Source: Sugiyamaella lignohabitans (lineage: Eukaryota; Ascomycota; Dipodascomycetes; Dipodascales; Trichomonascaceae). From it: DNA of 64,000 nt. Below, one piece after another: positions 56,526 to 64,000 of this stretch. Where the stretch lies: positions 4,464,001 through 4,528,000 of the forward strand of contig NC_031672.1 of the NCBI RefSeq assembly GCF_001640025.1, in the 5' to 3' direction. Numbering within the stretch: the stretch's first letter is position 1; the number at the start of each line of letters is the position of its first letter. The notes beneath the pieces are model-generated. The model was not told the DNA's origin. It saw only the letters and a program-made list of their open reading frames with translations, and did no database searches. Both the position numbers and the translations under genes were made by a program.

Positions 56526-58343
56526 TTAGATATTAGTGTACAACTCCTCGGAGAGCTTTTCGACGATGTCGCTTTCGGAGTCGGAGAGGGCTGTTTGTGA
56601 GGGACGAAGTGAGGCTGCCGAGGTGGGTGAGGTCGACGGTTTGAAGAAGACGCCGACCGGCGGCGATTTCTGGCGGGTGGGTGAGGTCAGTGGTGGTAGG
56701 TACGAGGTGGAGTTGCTCATCTGTCGGATTGAGCCAGACTGGCTTTGATGGCGATGGGTGTGGTGCGATATCGGTAATGGTTTACTTTTGTGTCTCAAGT
56801 CCTGGCTCTTCCGTCGTTGGAGCTGTTTCGATTGCGGATATGGCGATGCTGGTAATGCCAGAGTTGCGGTGCCGGTTCGTCGTAAGGCCGAGAAAATGTA
56901 AGGGAACACAAGAGTGTCGACGGAATCGGCCCATATCAGATCCAGATGCTCGTAGTGACTGATTCCAACATGAGCAGTGGCAGTTGGCAACTCTGCTAGC
57001 ATGGCGTTGATGGATACAAGAGAGTCGGATTTGCCATAAATGAGCACAATTGGAGCGACGATATTCTGAGTCGGAAACGGGGCCACTCGGTAGAAACTGT
57101 TCTCATGGTATGTTTCGACGAGAGGATTATATATCTCATCGTCGTACATGTGAAATCGTGCACTACGAATAATCTGAAACCAGTGTACTACACTTTTGAC
57201 ACTGGTATATGAATACAAATGCGAATAAGCAGCTAGTTTCTGGGCGTAGGTGATGTTTTTGGCTTGCCAATTAAACAGAAGTCGCAGTGCTGCGTCAATA
57301 GTGCGGACAAACAACGGTGGAAACATAATAGATTGCCAGAATGTAGTGCTTTTGAGAAGTGCTTGTCGTCCAAAGAACAGGTAGATAATAGAAGGAGAGG
57401 CTCTGACCAGCGAGTCTACAATTCTGTTTCCTAGTCCTGGAGGTGCCATAGCAGGTGCAAGTGCTACAAATAACCTGATTTTACTGTTTAAAGTCGGATT
57501 GATTGATAATGAAGCAAATCCTTGAGCACTTCCTTGAGAGAACCCGATATACGTCAAATCGTCTTGCTTAACAACATTTAGAATGTAATCCACAGTATCG
57601 GGAATATCATATAAAGCAAAATCATCAATACAAAAGTCCCAAAACTCTCGATCTGAAGGGTTTCGAAACACATGTTTTTTAGAGTACTTATTACCTCGAT
57701 TGTTTCCGAGCCAGACATCGTATCCCATATCAGCCAGCACGAATGGCAGCGATTTAGATGCATCTGTAACAGAGACCCATACTTCACTATTCATCATAAG
57801 ACCATGATGAAGATACACCACTGGTCGTTTGAAGCTATTATTTCCATTTCCATTGCTATTTTGGTCTGGTGAGTCGGGTGAAGATGCTGTTGTGTTGGTG
57901 CTAGACCGACGGGATCCTGCTCCTACCGACTCTTCAAAACCCTCTACACCCCAGCAGTTTTTACAAGCATTTGTCCGCTGTCTCCAATTCGAACCTTTAG
58001 GTCCTCCAATGCGATGAATTCCTAGAAGATACCCATCTGAAGTACGAACAATATGTTCTTCTGCGTCGTACCCGAATATCGCACACATTTCAACGAACCC
58101 CGGGGCCTGCGCCACTTTCATGACCAATCTTCTTAGTCCCGGTTCTGAATTTAACGCTTCTGAGCCTTGACTCGGAACCACCGATAAAATGGACTGAGTT
58201 AATCTTCTGAACATGTCAATAACTGAAGCCGGTAAAAAGCGGGTGATAAGTGCGATTATTGATTCCAGCACAATTAGCAACAAAGACAGCACCAAAATGG
58301 GCCATTCCCACGCCCTCAGTCGCCCAATAAACGGGAAGTTCAT
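56526..58343 (-). CDS. TGL1: Steryl ester hydrolase (Tgl1-type acid lipase)
   Basis: The predicted protein has 605 aa from the ATG at 58343 (MNFPFIGRLRAWEWP, matching the yeast Tgl1 start MYFPFLGRL). The frame stays open upstream only to a TTG. Tgl1 is a lipid-droplet lipase that cleaves steryl esters. A hydrophobic N-terminal segment (PILVLSLLLIVLESIIALI) anchors it to the droplet. The AB-hydrolase lipase core has EMCAIFGYDAEEHIVRTSDGY, VVYLHHGLMMNSEVW (oxyanion HG), DVWLGNNRGNKYS, the nucleophile elbow GFSQGSAQG, the acid in IYGKSDSLV and the His in YEHLDLIW. The last 110 residues are Ser/Pro-rich and probably disordered. It diverges from the next gene across a 452-bp region holding R38. 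Confidence 0.93.
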   Translation of the reverse strand: MNFPFIGRLRAWEWPILVLSLLLIVLESIIALITRFLPASVIDMFRRLTQSILSVVPSQGSEALNSEPGLRRLVMKVAQAPGFVEMCAIFGYDAEEHIVRTSDGYLLGIHRIGGPKGSNWRQRTNACKNCWGVEGFEESVGAGSRRSSTNTTASSPDSPDQNSNGNGNNSFKRPVVYLHHGLMMNSEVWVSVTDASKSLPFVLADMGYDVWLGNNRGNKYSKKHVFRNPSDREFWDFCIDDFALYDIPDTVDYILNVVKQDDLTYIGFSQGSAQGFASLSINPTLNSKIRLFVALAPAMAPPGLGNRIVDSLVRASPSIIYLFFGRQALLKSTTFWQSIMFPPLFVRTIDAALRLLFNWQAKNITYAQKLAAYSHLYSYTSVKSVVHWFQIIRSARFHMYDDEIYNPLVETYHENSFYRVAPFPTQNIVAPIVLIYGKSDSLVSINAMLAELPTATAHVGISHYEHLDLIWADSVDTLVFPYIFSALRRTGTATLALPASPYPQSKQLQRRKSQDLRHKSKPLPISHHTHRHQSQSGSIRQMSNSTSYLPPLTSPTRQKSPPVGVFFKPSTSPTSAASLRPSQTALSDSESDIVEKLSEELYTNI

Positions 58344-58795
58344 GATGTCAGCGTTTCCAAAACTACACTCGTCACTTTTCTGACACCTTCTCAAGACTTT
58401 GGATTTGGATTTAAACGGTCAGGTCTCGTTTCGTTCTTCGCAAATCACATCCGGCATGTGACAATCTGTATATAGCCTAGTCCCTGCATATACGGCTAAG
58501 CAGACCCAGCCTCCTTCCAGCCACTCTGAACTTTGATTTTGCCAGCGGTTCCGGGACCGGGGTCTGCCTCCGGCGGCTGGGGCTCCGCCCCAGACCCTGG
58601 TTGCTCCTGCTTCGCAGGAGATTGCTCTGATTTTGGCGGTAGGACTGGATCTAGGGAAGTTTTTTGGGATCGAGGAAATCACGTGATCGGCACGGTTTGC
58701 GGCTTTCATGTTGAAAAGATTCTGGTGAAGATAAGATAGGCAGTCAGAATATCGAAGAGCCGAGTTGAAAAGCCGAACAATATCACTTAATATCA
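58344..58795. other. Divergent promoter region TGL1 / one-TM protein gene with R38
   Basis: 452 bp shared by two 5' ends. One solo repeat arm lies in the middle. An overlapping E-box-like CACGTG-type site (aaatcacgtgatc) lies near 58676-58688. Confidence 0.5.
58566..58620 (+). repeat. GC-hairpin element R38, solo arm, core b
   Basis: Consensus left arm ending CTCCTGCTTCGCAGGAG. Confidence 0.95.
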
Positions 58796-59497
58796 ATGGA
58801 AAGCGAACGAAGACCGAATCCTCCCGGATGGGTGCCTCCTAAGGCGCCGTATAATCCGTATGATGCCACCGATATTAGACCTCCAGAGGGTTATCCGTCC
58901 GAGTTCAAAGCTCCAGGTAAACCCAGAAACTGGAGTGTCGTACCCAAGGAGCCATCAAACTACAGAGTTGTCAAAGACACCCTCAAGAGGATGCAATACA
59001 CACCGCGTCCATTTAGCGAGTTATATCCTGGTCAATACAAAATTCTGAGGCGAACAGACCGGTCAAAGTTCAGATCAGGCGTCAAATACGCCTCGGTTCT
59101 GCTCAGTTCGTCGGTGATAATTCTGGGTGTGTTTTTCTACAGATGGAATGACGGTTACGACAACGTCTTTTCTACGCCGTACCGATTCCAACTTCGAATG
59201 CGAGACAAGATTTTCGGAAACTTGACTGAACAGCAGAAGGAAGATTTACGGGGAAAACAAAGAGGCCTTGTGAGCACTGGTTCTGAGACACCTGTGCTGA
59301 TGCCATCGGGTGGAGATGATAGTATCGCGATGCAACGTCCTCAACGAAGTCACATCATCGAAGCAGAGCGTATTCGTCAAGAGCGAGAAGAGGCTATTCT
59401 ACGGGCTGTGGATATCGCTAAAGCTGCACTGAAAGAGGAACCAGCGAAAGCGCCAGCTGCTGGGTCACAAAGGAAGAAGTTTCTGGGAATATTTTAA
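58796..59497 (+). CDS. Uncharacterised single-pass membrane protein
   Basis: The predicted protein has 233 aa and is intronless. Pro/Tyr-rich N terminus (PPGWVPPKAPYNPYD), a basic stretch (about 80-97), one hydrophobic segment at about 98-116 (YASVLLSSSVIILGVFFY), then a compact motif RFQLRMRDKIFGNLTEQQK and a charged helical C terminus rich in Glu/Arg/Ala. There is no cleavable signal peptide. The layout resembles small inner-membrane mitochondrial proteins or ER tail proteins, but I do not recognise the family and assign no function. Confidence 0.7.
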   Translation: MESERRPNPPGWVPPKAPYNPYDATDIRPPEGYPSEFKAPGKPRNWSVVPKEPSNYRVVKDTLKRMQYTPRPFSELYPGQYKILRRTDRSKFRSGVKYASVLLSSSVIILGVFFYRWNDGYDNVFSTPYRFQLRMRDKIFGNLTEQQKEDLRGKQRGLVSTGSETPVLMPSGGDDSIAMQRPQRSHIIEAERIRQEREEAILRAVDIAKAALKEEPAKAPAAGSQRKKFLGIF

Positions 59498-60610
59498 ACT
59501 CCGGACTTCATTGTTGGTGTGTCCACCAGCATTTCTGATTTATTCTGTACATAATATAAGGTATTGCATTTAGAATTGAGTTACTTCTAGGGAAGCTTTT
59601 TCTGGAAAACCCTGACAGGAACATCTCCAATGACTAAAAGCTGCATAAAAAGGGATCTTCTTGTGATGGTCGAGTGATCCAACGTTCAAATCTACTGTCT
59701 TTTATTAGTAACATTCGAATTATAACTGGGAGGACTGCTTTTCGGGAACAAGAGTTATAACCAGTCGAGTTAGCTATTGTCTGCCTTTTTTATTGATATT
59801 GGGATGTGTGTCACTCTTACATACGGCTCGGAATAGTTTAAGAGGATTCGAAATATTGAATATTACAATTTAGAATCTTCTTAGCTATTAATAACTCCTG
59901 CGAGATAACTCCTGCGAAGCAGGAGCAACCAGGGTCTGGGGCGGAGCCCCAGCCGCCGGAGGCAGGAGGGGGACACAATTAGTCAGTTCTAGTTTGAAGG
60001 CAAAGAAGGAAACAGAAAAGGAAACGAGAGTTTTTTGGTGATATTGGAGCTGTGATTGTGGTTAGCGTTGAGATTGGAGAAGATATATATTTCATGAAGA
60101 GCTGCATGATGAGTCGATCCCCCTGAGATTTTCTAATTGAGCAGGTATTTTGTAGATCAGCATGAGTAAGTGAAGGATGCTATTGGCTATTGAAGGAAGG
60201 TAATTGTGTTGAGATATAAACTTGAGTGTATTCTTCGTGAACGAATTTGTTTATCTTTAGAGACTAGATTTCAATCTCGTCGTTAGAGACCGGTTGTCAT
60301 AAGAAGAGATAATACGTGTTTCTCGGCTCACTATGTGTTGTTGAGTAGTCCTTTCATCTATCAATGTAGAAGAACAAATTACCAATGTTTTTTTAAGATG
60401 CCATATTAGCCCTGTAAATAATCGATATTTGTTAACTGGGTGATTGAGATTGTGAGTTTGGGTTTGCGGGAACGAGAGTTCACAACCGAGGTGCTATCGT
60501 GGGGTATGCATAACCTGACGATATTGGTATCGAATCTCGGGCATATATGCTGGCTTGTCATGTTGGATCACGTCCATCGTTCGACCTGAAAGCGCGTAAC
60601 AAATACTGTT
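59498..60610. other. Intergenic region upstream of GUP1 with R39
   Basis: 1.1 kb of AT-rich spacer. Apart from solo arm R39 nothing was recognised. Confidence 0.5.
59909..59963 (-). repeat. GC-hairpin element R39, solo arm, core b
   Basis: Arm from CTCCTGCGAAGCAGGAG to GCCGCCGGAGGC. The preceding AACTCCTGCGAGAT partly duplicates the core, as if a b module had been copied or cut. Confidence 0.92.
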
Positions 60611-62472
60611 ATGGGTCTCTTAAAAAGCGCCTTGTCGCTTCTATCGGTGGAGGTACTGGACACGCGATTTGAACCCCCGACAGATGAAAAGAAGAGGCAA
60701 CAAGTCGCGGCGTCAGCTGGCCCGCCGCGATGGAAAACACTCGAATTTTATGTCTACGGAGTGATATTCGCCGTCGCAGTTCCTCTCATGATAAAAGCAG
60801 CTGTAGATGCTAGCAGTGGTATGTATGATATGGGATTAAATGATTTTGTTTCATCTTCAGCAAATTTTGAGACAGTGAAATCGTAGGATAGAATGAGCTG
60901 AGGCTGGAACCTGAAATGCTAGGAGCTTACTGTGAACATTATCGATCTGACTAACATCCAGAATCAAACCCGAATTATGAAATATATAAATCACGACTGC
61001 AACCAGGATGGATTTTTGGAAGAAAGGTTGACAACTCGGACCTACAATACTCGTCGTTTCGTAATTATTTCCCCTATTTATTACTGGCTATTGCAGCACA
61101 TACTGCGTTAAGACGGGTTGCTGATGGCTTTAAAATTAGTCGAACCAAATTCGACGTAGGCTTTTTTGTGGTGTTCCTGTCAGCTCTTCACGGTGTCAAT
61201 ATCTTAAAAATATGTGCTTTGTTGGCCATCAACTATCGCATTGCCAAAATTCACGACCGCAAGCTTGCATATACTTTAACATGGGTGTTTGGAATCGGTA
61301 TTCTGTTTTCGAATGAGCTCTTACAAGGTTACCCATTAGGTTGGATCCACCCGTCTTTGGCATTTATTGACTCGTATTCAGGACTCATGCCCCGATGGGA
61401 CGTACACTTTAACTTTACCATGCTTAGAATGGTCAGTTACAACATTGATTATTTAGAGGCCAAACGACGTCCATCCAGTCCACCACTAAAGAAAAATAAT
61501 GGGTCGACGTCTAGCAAAGAAAGCGCTGGTGGTACAGTAAATACCCCACCGAGTGTCACTGAACGTGAAAGAGTAGAAACGAGTCGTCCTATGGAGGAAT
61601 ACAATTGGTTGAATTACGTGGCTTATACCACCTATGCTCCATTATACCTGGCAGGACCGATATTGACATTTAATGATTTCATGTTTCAATCCCGAACAAC
61701 TTTGGTATACTCGATTAATTTCAAGAGGATCTCGATGTATGCTATTCGATTTGCATTTTGTCTGCTGACAATGGAAGTTTTACTTCATTATACATATGTA
61801 GTGGCCATTTCGCAGACTAGAGCTTGGACTGGAGATACTCCATTCCAGATTAGTATGATTGCATTGTTCAATTTGAACGTAATCTGGCTCAAACTGCTTT
61901 TGCCCTGGAGATTATTCCGTTTGTGGGCTATGCTTGATAGGATCGATCCTCCTGAGAACATGGTTCGGTGTGTGAATAATAACTATTCAGCTATATTGTT
62001 CTGGAGATCATGGCACCGTTCTTTCAACCGATGGATTATCAGGTACGTTTATATTCCTTTAGGAGGATCTAAGCGAACGCTGCTCAACTCGCTTATTGTT
62101 TTCATGTTTGTAGCTATCTGGCACGACATTCAACTGCGTTTACTTCTGTGGGGCTGGCTAGTTGTATTATTTATTTTACCAGAAGTACTTGCCAGCTTAT
62201 TGTTTCCAGCCAAGAAATGGGGCTCGAATTCTATTTACCGACATTTGTGTGCTATCGGAGGTGTTGCTAATGTATGGATGATGATGATAGCTAACTTGGT
62301 TGGATTCTGTGTTGGCCTGGACGGTGTTAGCGAGATGCTCCACGATATGATCTACACAGCAGATGGAATCAAGTATGTGATATTATCATCGCTGGCGCTA
62401 TTTGTTGGTCTTCAAGCCATGTTTGAGTTCCGTGAACGTGAAAAGCGCATGGGCATCAATCTCCGCTGTTAG
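60611..62472 (+). CDS. GUP1: MBOAT-family O-acyltransferase Gup1 (GPI-anchor remodelling)
   Basis: Exons 60611-60818 and 60962-62472 join in phase 1 (DASS-E-SNPNYE), giving 572 aa (yeast Gup1 560). Gup1 acts in the ER membrane and adds a C26 fatty acid to the lyso-GPI anchor. It also affects glycerol uptake phenotypes and wall integrity. Family signatures run end to end: LDTRFEPP, WKTLEFYVYG, PGWIFGRKVDNSD, PRWDVHFNFTMLRMVSYN, DTPFQISMIALFNLNVIWLK, RLWAMLDRIDPPENMVRCV, FWRSWHRSFNRW and the MBOAT histidine in FVAIWHDIQ. About ten hydrophobic segments are visible. The GPI link is of interest because the small GPI-like wall protein at 31392 would be a client, though no direct connection is shown. 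Confidence 0.95.
60819..60961 (+). other. 143-nt intron of GUP1
   Basis: Donor GTATGT at 60819, branch GACTAAC followed by ATCCAG ending 60961, phase 1. Splicing restores the conserved NPNYE...GWIFGRKVDNSD segment, which lies upstream of the long downstream frame. No repeat is present. Confidence 0.9.
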
Positions 62473-62889
62473 ACTTTTGTAATTCCCATGAAAGTAAAAC
62501 AATTCGATATAAAACAGGCGAGCTGAGCCGAGACTCGTCGAGGACATATACACCTAATAATATTGTTACATTACATTGATTAATATATTGGCTGTTGGCA
62601 GGAGTTTATTCAGGGGTTCGAAGCCTTGGTACTTCGCAAGGGGTCTTATTATACAGCCACGGGTCCCGAATCCGACTCGAGCGAAGCGAGAGGAGCAGCG
62701 GGGTCTGGGGCGGAGCCCCAGCCGCCGGAGGCAGAGCCCGACCAGCGGAAGCACGGATCCCAGGATGGATGTATTTACAGGAATGGAGAGTGTGAGTCTC
62801 TGGAAGTTTATATACAGTGCTACTTTTGGAGTAATTAAGACTTGTCAGAGAAACGAAATGACCTTCAAATTTAAAATCGTTATATTACA
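62473..62889. other. Convergent gap GUP1 / LCL3 with R40
   Basis: 417 bp between two stop codons. It contains solo arm R40. No gene was seen. Confidence 0.5.
62673..62732 (-). repeat. GC-hairpin element R40, solo arm, core a
   Basis: Consensus right-hand arm from CGACTCGAGCGAAGCGAG to GCCGCCGGAGGC. Confidence 0.95.
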
Positions 62890-63633
62890 CTAACTATTAC
62901 TGTATTTTTTCTTGTATTCGCCTGGAGTAACCAGGGACTTGGTTCCTTTTCGGAACATGCCAATTTTTCTGTTTTTCGATGCTTGCTCAAGTTTGCGAAA
63001 CGCTGCTTCTTGACCATTGAACTCAGCACCCTGTTTAGCTTCATAAACAACAGCCCAACCCTGTCGTAACATTTCTTTACTGACATTGCGACGGCCGTTC
63101 CACTTCCACAAACTGGCCTGTCCCACTGTACGGCCATATTGATCGTTTACAAGTGGCATCACTCTGACATGTCTTCCCAAGACATATCCTCTTAACCAAT
63201 CAAGAGCCTCTGCTGAATATGGTTGAGCGGGTTTCCCAAAATGAGCTGCTTCTGGAGCATCAACACCACATAACCGAACATGAATAGTTTGACCTTTGAG
63301 TCCTCGACTGTTGACTTTTGGAGCATGCCGTAACCAGCCCCAACCACCTATTATTCCTCCTGGAGTATGATAGAAATGAAAGTTATCAGCATCTCCCACT
63401 GAAGTCACGAACCCATAGAGTGACCTCTTACGAAAAAATGACTGTGGTATCTTGTGTGAGTTGGGGATTCTGCGTAAATATGATCTGTACACGTAGAAAC
63501 CGAGTCCGAATGTTGAGCACAGAATAGTCGTCGGGATCAAAACCTGACTTGACAAAAATGACACCTCAGGCTGAATAGACTGTGCATCCTGCTCTTTTTG
63601 TCCCTTTTTTTCACTGTCTAATCGCTTGGACAT
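62890..63633 (-). CDS. LCL3: Membrane-anchored staphylococcal-nuclease-like endonuclease Lcl3
   Basis: The predicted protein has 247 aa (yeast Lcl3 274), ATG at 63633. Lcl3 is a fungal thermonuclease-like protein of the mitochondrial or ER membrane with a putative calcium-dependent nuclease fold; its biological role is poorly known. One TM segment at about 30-50 (VLIPTTILCSTFGLGFYVY) precedes the TNase domain (about 70-235). Visible active-site signatures are GDADNFHFYHTPGG, VRLCGVDAPEAAHFGKPAQP (catalytic Arg and Glu) and DQYGRTVGQASLW (second Arg). MLRQGWAVVYEAK and GMFRKGTKSLVTPGEYKKK complete the family pattern. The gene is intact and intronless. Confidence 0.93.
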   Translation of the reverse strand: MSKRLDSEKKGQKEQDAQSIQPEVSFLSSQVLIPTTILCSTFGLGFYVYRSYLRRIPNSHKIPQSFFRKRSLYGFVTSVGDADNFHFYHTPGGIIGGWGWLRHAPKVNSRGLKGQTIHVRLCGVDAPEAAHFGKPAQPYSAEALDWLRGYVLGRHVRVMPLVNDQYGRTVGQASLWKWNGRRNVSKEMLRQGWAVVYEAKQGAEFNGQEAAFRKLEQASKNRKIGMFRKGTKSLVTPGEYKKKYSNS

Positions 63634-64000
63634 GACAGATTAAATGCTTATTGTCAAATAAACTTGGTGCATATTATTGATGTTGATATGCAAATCAAGT
63701 AAACATGCACCTGCATCACATTTAGGTTTTCAGTGATCATTGGAGGTGCTCTTATAATGGTGATAAGGTATTTCGTTATTAATTCATAGTCATCAAAGAT
63801 CTAATGTTACAGCTTCCTAAGGCACTGATACTAGTCAAGTTCTCTAGATTTTTTTTTGATTATTGGGTTGCTTGCTAGTTTGTACTACATTTCCCTCATA
63901 ATATGTTTTTTCTTCATTTATATTCTATTTATTTTACTTTCAGAACTCGACTTAGCAACATTCATCTGTCAATTTTGATTTTTGATTTATCTGCATATTT
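63634..64000. other. Right edge, intergenic
   Basis: AT-rich sequence upstream of LCL3 with T runs (63850-63858). No gene or repeat element was seen before the window end. Confidence 0.5.

Noticed and set aside
58344..58394. Upstream extension of TGL1 to a TTG
   Set aside because: The ATG at 58343 starts a sequence aligning with the yeast Tgl1 N terminus; the extension is part of the leader.

Overview
This is a nuclear window from an ascomycete yeast, most likely an early-branching Saccharomycotina lineage (Trichomonascaceae/Dipodascaceae type, for example a Sugiyamaella-like species; the genus is an inference). Evidence: single genes, each with its own promoter, sparse introns with TACTAAC-like branch sites mostly only 6 to 11 nt before the acceptor, yeast-like orthologues (ACO1, TGL1, GUP1, GDA1, LCL3, DED1, KAR4), and genes kept by filamentous or basal yeasts (sphingolipid C9-methyltransferase, a Medusa-type regulator, an FHIP/RAI16 protein). 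No tRNA, rRNA, CRISPR array or transposase gene was found.

Layout. 0.7-2.7 kb: a convergent pair of distant paralogues of unknown function. 4.9-16.8 kb: a compact block free of repeats, with a JLP1/TauD-type sulfonate dioxygenase, a CLC (GEF1-type) chloride transporter with one 48-nt intron, the Golgi GDPase GDA1, an FAD/NAD(P)-binding monooxygenase-like protein and an FHIP/RAI16 protein. 18.1-21.5 kb: KAR4 converging on the sphingolipid C9-methyltransferase gene. 22.5-24.4 kb: DED1. 24.4-35.9 kb: about 11.5 kb almost without genes, holding only one small predicted GPI-anchored wall protein. 35.9-40.4 kb: a large PH-ArfGAP protein. 40.4-48.3 kb: about 8 kb without genes, upstream of a Medusa-like regulator (48.3-51.0 kb). 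53.2-63.6 kb: ACO1, TGL1, a one-TM protein, GUP1 and LCL3. Six introns could be placed. Splicing restores start codons and N termini for CLC (internal join), MTS1, ArfGAP, medA, ACO1 and GUP1.

The outstanding feature is a dispersed family of GC-rich, hairpin-forming inverted-repeat elements, about 40 copies in 64 kb. A full copy is about 135-175 bp. Two mirror arms (outer tip GCCTCCGGCGGC, then hairpin CTGGGGCTCCGCCCCAG, then ACCCTGGTTGCTCC) flank a variable linker. Each arm ends in one of two core modules, a (CTCGCTGCGCTCGAGTCG) or b (CTCCTGCTTCGCAGGAG). Of 20 paired copies, 19 carry one a and one b. About 20 solo arms also exist. No copy lies in a recognised coding exon, but three lie in introns (MTS1, ArfGAP, ACO1), and every convergent intergenic gap longer than about 100 bp contains a copy or fragment. 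The architecture resembles bacterial REP/REPIN pairs and yeast mitochondrial GC clusters. The element is open in many frames and creates dozens of false small proteins of the [14 protein letters not shown] type.
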